Assembly: GCA_963976055.1 (NCBI GenBank)
Contig: CAXBJB010000003.1
Span: 124,001 to 188,000, forward strand
Direction: 5' to 3'
DNA: 64,000 nucleotides
Origin: UBA1479 sp963976055
GTDB lineage: Bacteria > Pseudomonadota > Alphaproteobacteria > Rhodospirillales > Casp-alpha2
Shown here: piece after piece, positions 46,525-53,590 of the stretch
How the letters are laid out: the number at the start of each line of letters is the position of its first letter
Position numbering within the stretch: the stretch's first letter is position 1
The notes under the pieces: generated by a model
The model's input: only the letters and a program-made list of their open reading frames with translations
What the model was told of the DNA's origin: nothing
Database searches by the model: none
Translations under genes and position numbers: made by a program

Positions 46525-46947
46525 ATGTATAAGGACATCCTCCTTGCCATCGATATCGACGACAAGTCGTCCTGGGCGAAATCGGCGCCGGTCGCCGTCG
46601 AGCTTGCTCAGAAGTTCGGGGCGACTCTCCATGTAATGGTTGTCATCCCGACCTTCGGGTCCTCCCTGGTCGCCAATTTCTTTCCCGACGGATACGAAAA
46701 GAAGACCATGGAGGCGGCGGCGGGGCATCTGCATGCCTGGACCAAGGCGAATATCCCGGGCGGGGTCAAGATTCAGCACATTGTCGGTCATGGCAGGGTC
46801 TATGAGGAGATCCTCCGCGCCGCGAAGGAAACCGCTTGCGACCTCATCGTCCTGTGTGCCCGGCGTACCGATGGCGACATGCTTGGCCACAACACGGACA
46901 AGGTCGCGCATCAGGCCAAGCAGTCGGTTCTGATCGTCCGCGGCTGA
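46525..46947 (+). CDS. UspA-family protein, probably regulating the TRAP transporter
   Basis: A 140-residue universal stress protein domain. MYKDILLAIDIDDK starts the fold. The nucleotide-binding loop would be near the C-terminus in the family (GxxGHNTDKVAHQ... here DGDMLGHNTDKVAHQAKQSV), with the final SVLIVRG. It lies 16 nt after the permease. In the ectoine TRAP system TeaABC the UspA protein TeaD binds ATP and modulates transport, so a similar role is likely. ATG 46525 follows GAGGAG. Confidence 0.88.
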   Translation: MYKDILLAIDIDDKSSWAKSAPVAVELAQKFGATLHVMVVIPTFGSSLVANFFPDGYEKKTMEAAAGHLHAWTKANIPGGVKIQHIVGHGRVYEEILRAAKETACDLIVLCARRTDGDMLGHNTDKVAHQAKQSVLIVRG

Positions 46948-47110
46948 TCGCCTGCGGATGGCCGGAAGCGGGGGCGGCTGCTTTCCCGTGTAGATCGGGC
47001 CTCATCAAACGCCGCAGGAACGGTTATCATTCGCGCGCCCGTGGGGCCCGGCGGGGTTGCCCGCGCGGTACCTAGGCGGCAGGCACATCCATCCATCAGG
47101 GAGCAGACCA

Positions 47111-48085
47111 ATGTGGGTTAGACGAGGCGCTTTGATCGTGGCGGTGTCCATCGTCTGGGTGACGTTGGGGGCCGGAGGCGCGCGCGCGGCCGAATTCGTT
47201 TCGATCGGCACGGGCGGGGTCACGGGGGTTTATTTCCCCGCCGGCGGGACCATCTGCCGGCTGGTCAACAAGGACCGCAAGGACCATGGCGTGCGCTGTT
47301 CGGTCGAATCCACCTTCGGGTCGGTATTCAATATCAACGCGATCCGCACCGGCGATCTGGATCTGGGGCTGGCCCAGTCCGATACCCAGTACAGTGCCCT
47401 GCGGGGCGAAGGGCCGTTCGACAAGCGCGGCCCCTATGGCGAGCTGCGCGCCGTGTTCTCGCTGCATGCCGAGCCGGTGACCCTGATGGCGCGGGCGGAT
47501 TCGGGCATCAAGCACATCAACGACGTCAAGGGCCGGCGCATGAACATCGGCAACCCCGGGTCGGGGACGCTGGCGACCTGGCAGGTGATCGAACAGGCGC
47601 TTGGCTGGAAGCGCCGCGACCTGGCGCTGGCCGCCGAGTTCAAGGCCAACCAGCAGGGCGAGGCCTTGTGCGACAACAAGGTCGATGCCTTTTTCACGCT
47701 GGTCGGCCATCCGTCCGCGGCCACCCGCGAGACGGCGAACGCCTGTGCCGCGGTTCTTGTGCCGATCGACGGCCCGGGTATCCAGGCCCTGGTCAAGACC
47801 AGCCCCTTCTACCGCTGGGCGGCGATTCCGGGCGGCATGTACCGGGGCAATCCGAAGGACGTGAAGACATTCGGAGTCGGCGCGACATTGGTCAGTTCGA
47901 CCAAGACCAAGCCCGAGATCGTCTATACCATCGTCAAGGCCGTGTTCGACAATTTCGACGCCTTCCGCGACATGCATCCGGCGCTCGCCAACCTGCGGAA
48001 AGAGGAAATGGTGCGCGACTCCCTGACCGCGCCCCTGCACGCGGGGGCGGCACGGTACTTCCGCGAAGCGGGATTGATCAAGTGA
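47111..48085 (+). CDS. TAXI-family TRAP transporter solute-binding protein (paralogue 3)
   Basis: A 324-residue periplasmic protein with a signal peptide ending near GARAAEF. The core FVSIGTGGVTGVYFPAGGTIC, NINAIRTGDLDLGLAQSDTQ, MNIGNPGSGTLATW and AIPGGMYRGNPKDVKTFGV is closely similar to paralogue 2. It carries both cysteine pairs (TICRLV/GVRCSVE and EALCDNK/ANACAAV). AGGGAG precedes ATG 47111. It lies 163 nt after the UspA gene. Confidence 0.94.
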   Translation: MWVRRGALIVAVSIVWVTLGAGGARAAEFVSIGTGGVTGVYFPAGGTICRLVNKDRKDHGVRCSVESTFGSVFNINAIRTGDLDLGLAQSDTQYSALRGEGPFDKRGPYGELRAVFSLHAEPVTLMARADSGIKHINDVKGRRMNIGNPGSGTLATWQVIEQALGWKRRDLALAAEFKANQQGEALCDNKVDAFFTLVGHPSAATRETANACAAVLVPIDGPGIQALVKTSPFYRWAAIPGGMYRGNPKDVKTFGVGATLVSSTKTKPEIVYTIVKAVFDNFDAFRDMHPALANLRKEEMVRDSLTAPLHAGAARYFREAGLIK

Positions 48086-48089
48086 CGGA

Positions 48090-48114
48090 CCCGCGGCCGG
48101 CTAGCGGCCGCGGG
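48090..48114. terminator. GC-rich hairpin between convergent genes
   Basis: CCCGCGGCCG (48090-48099) and CGGCCGCGGG (48105-48114) are a perfect inverted repeat with loop GCTAG. There is no T tract on either side. It may still stop transcription or protect the 3' ends of the convergent TAXI and cytochrome mRNAs. Confidence 0.5.
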
Positions 48115-48121
48115 CACCGGA

Positions 48122-48538
48122 TCATTTCGGGCTTTTCAGATATTCAATGATCAGCGCGCGCTGATCTTCTTTCTTCAGGCCCGGATAGGCCATCTTGGTC
48201 GTCGCCTTGGGGTCGTCCAGATAGTCCTGCAGGAATTTTTTGGGGTTGGTGATATAGGCGTCGAGGGTCTTGGCGTCCCACACCAGGCCTTTTTCGCCGG
48301 CGGCGACCATGGACGCGGAATAGCGCGACGTCTTGAAGCCTTCGGCCGTACCAGCCTTGCGCCCGATGATGTCGTTCAGGGACGGGCCGATGGTGTGCTT
48401 GCCGGAAACCGTATGGCACTGTGCGCAGCGGTTGCCCTTGAACGCCTTGGCGGCGTCGGCCTGGACGGGGGCGGCGGCCACCATCATCGAGGCCGCGAAG
48501 CCGGCCACCGCGGCGGCCATCAGGGAAGCATGTTTCAT
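48122..48538 (-). CDS. Class I c-type cytochrome, periplasmic
   Basis: A 138-residue exported cytochrome c. The signal peptide ends near APVQADAAK. The heme motif CAQCH is in NRCAQCHTVSGKHTIGPSL (about residues 38-42). The methionine ligand is in TKMAYPGLKKEDQR, as in cytochrome c2/c550-type proteins. It is a soluble electron carrier; its partner is unknown. A divergent region of 219 nt separates it from the DUF2336 gene. Confidence 0.93.
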   Translation of the reverse strand: MKHASLMAAAVAGFAASMMVAAAPVQADAAKAFKGNRCAQCHTVSGKHTIGPSLNDIIGRKAGTAEGFKTSRYSASMVAAGEKGLVWDAKTLDAYITNPKKFLQDYLDDPKATTKMAYPGLKKEDQRALIIEYLKSPK

Positions 48539-48757
48539 GAGACAAAACCTTCCGTCGTGTTTTGGTTGGAAATCTTAACCACACCCTTGCGGGTGGGGCC
48601 GCATTATCTGCATCCTGTCCGGGATGTGCAATCGGCAACCCTGGCGGTGGAGATGATTTCATTCATCCGGCGATCCGCATTATACTGTTCGCCATGGAAG
48701 TCGTGGGCGCAGTCATGGGGGATATCCCCCGGACTGTGAAAGGAGCGTTGCACACTC

Positions 48758-49921
48758 ATGCCGGTAGATAATCTAAGCAAAGCGGATGTCGCCAAGCTTT
48801 TGTCCGACCCCACGCCGGACAACCGCGCCGCGACCGCCGCCAAGGTCGCCGGGGCCTTCGATCCCGGCAAGCTGAGCCCCACTGAGCGGGCCCTTGCCGA
48901 GGAAATCTTCCGCCTGATGGTCAAGGACGCGGAAGTCCGCGTGCGTCAGGCATTGACGGAAAACCTGAAGCAGAACGGCAACGTGCCGCACGACGTGGCG
49001 GTGGCGTTGGCCAACGACATCGATCAGGTGGCGCTGCCGATGATCGAGTTTTCCCAGGTTCTGAACGACGACGACCTGATCGCCATCATCGGATCGCAAG
49101 ACCCCGCCAAGCAGGAAGCCGTCGCCGGCCGCGCCACCGTGTCGGAAGCATTGTCCGACGCTCTGGTCAGTTCCGGCAACGAGGCGGCGGTGACCCGCCT
49201 GGTCGCCAACGAGGGGGCGGCCATTTCCGAAAGCACCTTCCAGAAGGTGGTCGATGATTTCGGCGACCGCGCCGGGGTGCAGTCGGCCATGGTCAACCGC
49301 GCCTCCCTGCCGGTGACGGTAGCCGAGCGCCTGGTGGCCCTGGTGTCGGAAAACCTGCGCGACGAACTGGTAAAGCGCCACGAACTGCCGGCGGCGATGA
49401 CCACGGACATCATCCTGCAATCGCGCGAGCGGGCAACGATCAGCCTGTCCTCTGATTCCAGTGTCGATGACGTGATGATCCTGGCCCGCCAGTTGAACGA
49501 CAACGGCCGCCTGACGCCGTCGATCACCCTGCGGGCGTTGTGCATGGGCGACATCACCTTTTTCGAATGCGCGATGGCGACACGGGCGGGGGTCACGCTG
49601 GACAATGCGCGGCGCCTGATCCACGACCGCGGCCCCCTGGGCCTGCGCGCCATTTTTGACAAGGCCAGGCTGCCGCCGGCCCAGTTCATGGCCGTGCGCG
49701 CGGCGCTCGACGTCAGCCGGGAAACGCAGATGGACGGCGGCGAGAACGACCGCGAACGTTATGCCCGGCGCATGATCGAACGGATCATGACCCAGTACGA
49801 CGACCTGGGCGTCGAGTTCGAGTCCTCGGACCTTGAATACCTGCTGACCAAGATGGATGAATTGCCCGCCGACGTGTTGGGCGACGATGGGCCGGACACC
49901 GTGGCCGGCGCGGGCCAGTAA
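48758..49921 (+). CDS. DUF2336 family protein
   Basis: A 387-residue soluble protein built of helical repeats. Sections such as VRVRQALTENLKQNGNVPHDV, and the middle with repeated DxxVxxALA-like helices, match the alphaproteobacterial DUF2336 family, a HEAT-like fold of unknown function. There are no membrane segments or catalytic motifs. AAGGAG precedes ATG 48758. It is a single gene, divergent from the cytochrome c gene and convergent with the DctP-like gene. Confidence 0.82.
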   Translation: MPVDNLSKADVAKLLSDPTPDNRAATAAKVAGAFDPGKLSPTERALAEEIFRLMVKDAEVRVRQALTENLKQNGNVPHDVAVALANDIDQVALPMIEFSQVLNDDDLIAIIGSQDPAKQEAVAGRATVSEALSDALVSSGNEAAVTRLVANEGAAISESTFQKVVDDFGDRAGVQSAMVNRASLPVTVAERLVALVSENLRDELVKRHELPAAMTTDIILQSRERATISLSSDSSVDDVMILARQLNDNGRLTPSITLRALCMGDITFFECAMATRAGVTLDNARRLIHDRGPLGLRAIFDKARLPPAQFMAVRAALDVSRETQMDGGENDRERYARRMIERIMTQYDDLGVEFESSDLEYLLTKMDELPADVLGDDGPDTVAGAGQ

Positions 49922-49957
49922 GCAGGTCGATATCAGGGTGAATGAGCGGAACGGGGC

Positions 49958-51157
49958 CTATCGGCCGCCCGCGTCGCGCCATACGGCGTAATCCTTGCGG
50001 AACCGATCGAGCGATTTCCACACCTTGGCGAAATCCTTGTCCTGCTTCGCGGTGTCGCGTGCGACCTCGTCCCAGGCCTTGGACAATTTTCCGAGAATCT
50101 CCCGCGGCCAGCGACGCACGGTCACGCCTTCCTTGGTCAGGTTCAGGAGAGCGCGATACTGCGAGGCCTCGCCCTCGGCCAGGCCGTGGCGCACGTTGTC
50201 GCCGCACACGGCGCGCAGCTGCGAACGCTGCACCGGTTTGAGGGCGTCCCAGCGGCCATTGTTGACGACCAGCGCCAGCAGCGTCGCCGGCTGATGCCAG
50301 CCGGGGAAATAGTAGTTCCGCGCCATGCGGTGCAGACCGAGCTGCACGTCGATGGCCGGCATGGAATACTCGGCGGCGTCGATGGCGCCGGTTTCCAGGG
50401 CGTGGAAGATTTCCCCTTCGTTCAGGCTTACCGTCTTGGCGCCCAGCCGGTTCATCACCCTGGCCCCCAGGCCCGTCATGCGCACCCGCAGGCCTTTCAG
50501 GTCCTCGACCGTGGTCAGCGGCCGGCGGTACCAGCCAGCCCCTTCGGGCGACACTAACCCACAAACCACGATCCGCACGCCCAGGCCCTTGGCCAGGCTG
50601 TTCAACAGCTTTTCACCGCCGCCGAAATAAAGCCAGGCCAGGTATTCCTCGGCCCGCGGACCGAACGGTACGGCGCCGAACAGTTGCAGGGCGGGGATGG
50701 TCGCCGGCCAGCTTTCGGGGGCGATGAAGGCGGCATCGACGATGCCGTCCTTGACCGCGCTCACCATGTCCTTGCCCTGAACCAGGGTTCCCGGCTCGTT
50801 GAAGGCGATCTCCATCCCGCCGGCGGACACACGCCAGATCTCCGTTTCGATCCGCTTGGCCTGGGCGCCCAGCTGCGGCAGGCCGCTGGCAAAGGCGCTT
50901 TCCATGCGCCAGCGCACGATGGGGTCGGGGGTGATGGCGGGGGCCAGCAGGCTTTCCGCGGCGGCGGGCGGGCCAGAAGGTTCCGCCGCCGGTGTGGGGG
51001 AGGGTTCGCTTGGCACGGCGGGCTCGGGGGGGAGCCCGGCAACGGCCCGGGCGGCGGTTTCGGGCAGCGATGCGTTCAGGCGGGGGGCGATGATGGAGAC
51101 CCCCAGGACAACGCCGACAACCAATCCCACGACGATGCCGATGACGGCATTGCGCAT
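49958..51157 (-). CDS. DctP/TakP-like solute-binding protein with N-terminal membrane anchor
   Basis: A 399-residue protein. The N-terminus is one glycine-rich membrane helix (VIGIVVGLVVGVVLGVSII) without a clear cleavage site, then a proline-rich linker (about residues 40-75). The binding domain begins VRWRMESAF and shows TakP-type features: EDLKGLRVRMTGLG, NEGEIFHALETGAIDAAEYS and NYYFPGWHQPAT. These resemble alpha-keto acid binding TRAP proteins. No DctQ/DctM genes of the matching type are nearby. It may be a tethered binding protein or a sensory relative (inference). Confidence 0.85.
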   Translation of the reverse strand: MRNAVIGIVVGLVVGVVLGVSIIAPRLNASLPETAARAVAGLPPEPAVPSEPSPTPAAEPSGPPAAAESLLAPAITPDPIVRWRMESAFASGLPQLGAQAKRIETEIWRVSAGGMEIAFNEPGTLVQGKDMVSAVKDGIVDAAFIAPESWPATIPALQLFGAVPFGPRAEEYLAWLYFGGGEKLLNSLAKGLGVRIVVCGLVSPEGAGWYRRPLTTVEDLKGLRVRMTGLGARVMNRLGAKTVSLNEGEIFHALETGAIDAAEYSMPAIDVQLGLHRMARNYYFPGWHQPATLLALVVNNGRWDALKPVQRSQLRAVCGDNVRHGLAEGEASQYRALLNLTKEGVTVRRWPREILGKLSKAWDEVARDTAKQDKDFAKVWKSLDRFRKDYAVWRDAGGR

Positions 51158-51311
51158 GATGATGACCTTTCCGTTCCACCCTCCCTTGGGCGGCCCTCCA
51201 CGGGCGCGTAAGTGTACCCGAAGTGGTCCGGGGCTCGGAGTCCTTAGGCCTCGGGGTTATTCACAATCTGTGGATATGTCGGAAGTGTCCCGTGCCGCCT
51301 CCCTTTGATTG

Positions 51312-51354
51312 TTGATCTAGATCAATGCCGAACCCTTTTCCGGCGCCCTAAAGT
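51312..51354 (+). promoter_or_regulatory. FNR/FixK-type box and promoter
   Basis: TTGATCTAGATCAA (51312-51325) matches the FNR consensus TTGAT-N4-ATCAA perfectly. TAAAGT at 51349-51354 is a plausible -10. A start of transcription near 51361 would put the box centre at about -42.5, close to the -41.5 of class II activated promoters. It would make the following small gene respond to low oxygen. Confidence 0.8.
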
Positions 51355-51385
51355 GGCGTTATTGGAACCACGGGAATTTCGAAAA

Positions 51386-51490
51386 ATGACGACAGGAAGC
51401 ATGATTTTTCTTGGTGTTTGCATCGCCGCCGCGGTCGCGTTCATGGCAGCGGCAGCCTACGGCGTTCATCACACCAACAACCCCCGCTAG
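51386..51490 (+). CDS. Small membrane protein of 34 residues, FNR-controlled
   Basis: ATG 51386 opens a 34-residue frame starting MTTGSMIFLGVCIAAA, followed by a hydrophobic alanine-rich segment ending AAAAYGVHHTNNPR and stop TAG. It is one predicted membrane helix with a polar, histidine-containing tail (HHTNN). It lies about 60 nt downstream of a perfect FNR box and is followed by a strong terminator, so it is a complete one-gene unit. ATG 51401 is an alternative start. It resembles the small subunits that accompany membrane oxidases, but matches none I know. Confidence 0.65.
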   Translation: MTTGSMIFLGVCIAAAVAFMAAAAYGVHHTNNPR

Positions 51491-51552
51491 GCGGGGCTGC
51501 ATTCGTTAGGGCATTACGCCCGATCCGACCCCAAGGATTGGCAAACCCACGG

Positions 51553-51584
51553 CCCCGGCCCGCGTTCGCGCGGGCCGGGGTTTT
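51553..51584 (+). terminator. Strong intrinsic terminator after the small-protein gene
   Basis: A perfect 12-bp stem CCCCGGCCCGCG (51553-51564) / CGCGGGCCGGGG (51569-51580) with a TTCG loop, followed by TTTT. It closes the FNR-controlled unit before the oppositely oriented lipoprotein gene. Confidence 0.95.
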
Positions 51585-51620
51585 GCGTTCGGCGGCGAAT
51601 CGGCGGGGCGCAGGCGGCCG

Positions 51621-52364
51621 TCAGTCGCACTTGCGGTAGACGAGGTCCACCTGATGCCATTGGTTGTTGTACTTGACGGCGTAGGACCGAAGCTCCGTCG
51701 CGCTGACGATCTTGTCCTGATAGATCAGGCCGTCGGCCTCCAGCACCAGGATGTCGTCCTCTCGGCGCACGGTGTAGACGGCGGCGCTGCCGTCGTCGCG
51801 GATGACCCGCACCTTGCCGGCGTCGACCTGGTTATAAGTAACGCCGTTGCCGCCTTCCTTGCGCGAACAGTCGATGGCCCAGCGGCCCAGGACCCAGGGC
51901 ACGGGGAACTGGCCCGGCGGGGCGGGCGGCGGCATCTGCCCGGCGGCGTGGCGAACCGCGGGCGGCCTCGGCTGCTCCATCGCATAGGTCGAGGGAACAT
52001 GCGTTCCCTGGGTCGGCTGCAGGGTTGCCAGCCGGCGGCGCGCCAGATGGGTCAGGGCGCTGTCCGGATAGGTTTCGATAAAGGTCTGGAATACGGTCGG
52101 ATCGTCGGATTCGCGGATGCGTTCCCATTTCTCCACGTCGGCGCGGCGTTCGCGGGTGGGGTCGCGGCTGAGTTCCCTGTCCTCGCCGCGGTTAAACGGC
52201 GACGACATGGTGTTCCACAGTTCGGCGGATTTGTCGGCAACGGTCGAGAGGGCGTTGTTGGCCGTCTCGCAGCCGCCGAGCAGCAACAGGGCGGCCACCG
52301 CCGGTGCAGCCGCGAGATGGCGGGCCCTGGCGGCGCGGCGTGGCGTTTCGGTCAGAAAAGTCAT
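51621..52364 (-). CDS. Predicted lipoprotein of unknown function
   Basis: A 247-residue protein. The signal peptide ends in a lipobox LLGGC (about residue 33). The region DPTVFQTFIETYPDSALTHLARRRL (about residues 85-110, broken here by position) resembles the short TPR-like repeat often found next to caspase-like domains. The C-terminal part (about residues 155-247) looks like a beta-rich domain beginning PWVLGRWAIDC and ending YRKCD with two cysteines. The start at 52364 was chosen because it begins directly before the signal peptide. Function unknown. Confidence 0.75.
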   Translation of the reverse strand: MTFLTETPRRAARARHLAAAPAVAALLLLGGCETANNALSTVADKSAELWNTMSSPFNRGEDRELSRDPTRERRADVEKWERIRESDDPTVFQTFIETYPDSALTHLARRRLATLQPTQGTHVPSTYAMEQPRPPAVRHAAGQMPPPAPPGQFPVPWVLGRWAIDCSRKEGGNGVTYNQVDAGKVRVIRDDGSAAVYTVRREDDILVLEADGLIYQDKIVSATELRSYAVKYNNQWHQVDLVYRKCD

Positions 52365-52769
52365 GGCACGGCCCCGGCGTGTGGTTCTTGAATCTGCAAG
52401 GAGCGGTGCTCCTCCCCTTCGGCCGCCTAACCTAGCCAATTAAACGCGAAAGCGAAAGCGCCCGGTCCCGGCCCGGCGGGCCGTCAAATGCATTTAAACG
52501 ATTGCTGTCATGATGTTCTCGCGGGGCATTTCCCCATGGATTCCCTGGGGTTCGGCCCGCGAAAGGCGTATTATCCGCAATTGAGGACTCTGGGATTGAA
52601 GACCTGTCGCGCGCGTCCCTGCAAAAAATCGGACGCGCCGCTCGCGCGGCCCCCGGGAAACCGGATGGGGTCGCGGTGTCAGGCGCCACATGCTGCTTGT
52701 TCAGCCCTTAATGCGTCACTCTCAGCGTCCCTGGTTGGAACCGGGGAGCGCCTTTGATGGAGTACTTCC
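52365..52769. other. Intergenic gap with divergent promoters (no gene)
   Basis: A 405-base gap between the divergent lipoprotein and small secreted protein genes. Frames across it show no protein features. It must hold both promoters, but no convincing -35/-10 pair or operator was found. Confidence 0.5.
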
Positions 52770-53054
52770 ATGTCGCTTTCGAGCGCCAAAAAGACAGCCG
52801 CCGTTCTTGGCTTTCTCTCTTTCGTGCCGTTCGCCACGGCCGTGTCCGCGCAGGAAATCGCCACCCTGCCGGCGTGTGAACAAGTCATCGCCGACACCCT
52901 GAAGTCGAAAGACGAAAACCCCGTGGTCGGCGAACAGGCCGAACTGCTGTTCAACCAACTGATCGAGCGGGCCCGCGTCGAATGTTCCGACGGCAACTTC
53001 CGCGACGCCGCCGCCACGCTGAACCAGGCCCGCACCCTGGTCGCTGCCGAATAA
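52770..53054 (+). CDS. Small secreted protein, function unknown
   Basis: A 94-residue protein with a typical signal peptide (MSLSSAKKTAAVLGFLSF to AVSAQE). The mature part of about 65 residues is helical and has two cysteines (PACEQV and VECSDG) that could form a disulfide. The end NFRDAAATLNQARTLVAAE resembles a single TPR-like helix pair. GGAGTAC lies upstream of ATG 52770. It is a single-gene unit with a terminator downstream. No family recognised. Confidence 0.75.
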   Translation: MSLSSAKKTAAVLGFLSFVPFATAVSAQEIATLPACEQVIADTLKSKDENPVVGEQAELLFNQLIERARVECSDGNFRDAAATLNQARTLVAAE

Positions 53055-53106
53055 CGACCGGCCCCTGCGCCCGGCATCTGTCGGGGCACGGGGACGGAAC
53101 GGAAAA

Positions 53107-53145
53107 ACGGCCCCTGGGGGATAAAATCCCCAGGGGCCGTTTCCG
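53107..53145. terminator. Bidirectional terminator between secreted protein gene and tRNA-Pro
   Basis: ACGGCCCCTGGGG(G)AT at 53107-53122 pairs with ATCCCCAGGGGCCGT at 53126-53140 (one G bulged). TTTCCGTTTC follows on the plus strand and TTTTTCC on the minus strand, so both converging genes can end here. Confidence 0.9.
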
Positions 53146-53173
53146 TTTCGACATATCGGGCTTTCGCCCGGAA

Positions 53174-53250
53174 TGGTCGGAGTGAGAGGATTCGAACCTC
53201 CGACCCCCGCCTCCCGAAGACGGTGCTCTACCAGGCTGAGCTACACTCCG
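53174..53250 (-). tRNA. tRNA-Pro (anticodon CGG)
   Basis: Read on the minus strand, the 77-nt gene begins CGGAGTG and ends with CACTCCG, A and an encoded CCA (53176-53174). The D arm contains AGCTCAGCCTGGTAGAGC. The anticodon loop is TTCGGGA, giving anticodon CGG for codon CCG, closed by CCGTC/GGCGG. The T arm has GGTTCGAATCC. All cloverleaf stems form. Confidence 0.97.
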
Positions 53251-53590
53251 GCATGACGTCGCAGTCAAGGCGGCAAGGACTTGGCGTCCTTTGCCGCCGG
53301 GCCGCGACGGGCGCCCGTTATAGCGGTGCTTGAGGGCCAGAGCAAGCGCCTGGACGCGGTGTCACGCTTTCGACATCTGGGGCGGTTACAAGCGGGGGCC
53401 GCGGCGGCGCGGATGAATTTCTTGATTGATCGCGGGGGGCGCGGGTTGTAGTCTGAAAATACGCACGAAGTGCGTTTATTCAGTGAGCGGCAAATCGCTG
53501 GCAAGCAAACAAGGATGAATCGCGGGGCTTTGATTGTCCGGCGGGGGGCATTTTGACGGATAGCACGCAGCGTGGCCGGGGGGCGAGGCA
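53251..53590. other. Intergenic gap upstream of tRNA-Pro and CYTH-CHAD gene (no gene)
   Basis: A 340-base gap between divergent genes. It should contain the tRNA promoter at its left end and the CYTH-CHAD operon promoter at its right end. A local drop in GC around 53415-53465 (TTGATTGATCGC, then TAGTCTGAAAATAC) is the best promoter candidate for the plus strand, but the match is weak. Confidence 0.5.

Noticed and set aside
48073..48080. TTGATCAA near the end of TAXI paralogue 3 as an FNR box
   Set aside because: It lacks the four-base spacer of the FNR consensus and lies inside the coding sequence.
53415..53465. Promoter TTGATC-N17-TAGTCT before the CYTH-CHAD gene
   Set aside because: The -10 match is poor, so it is only mentioned in the gap description and not listed as a promoter.
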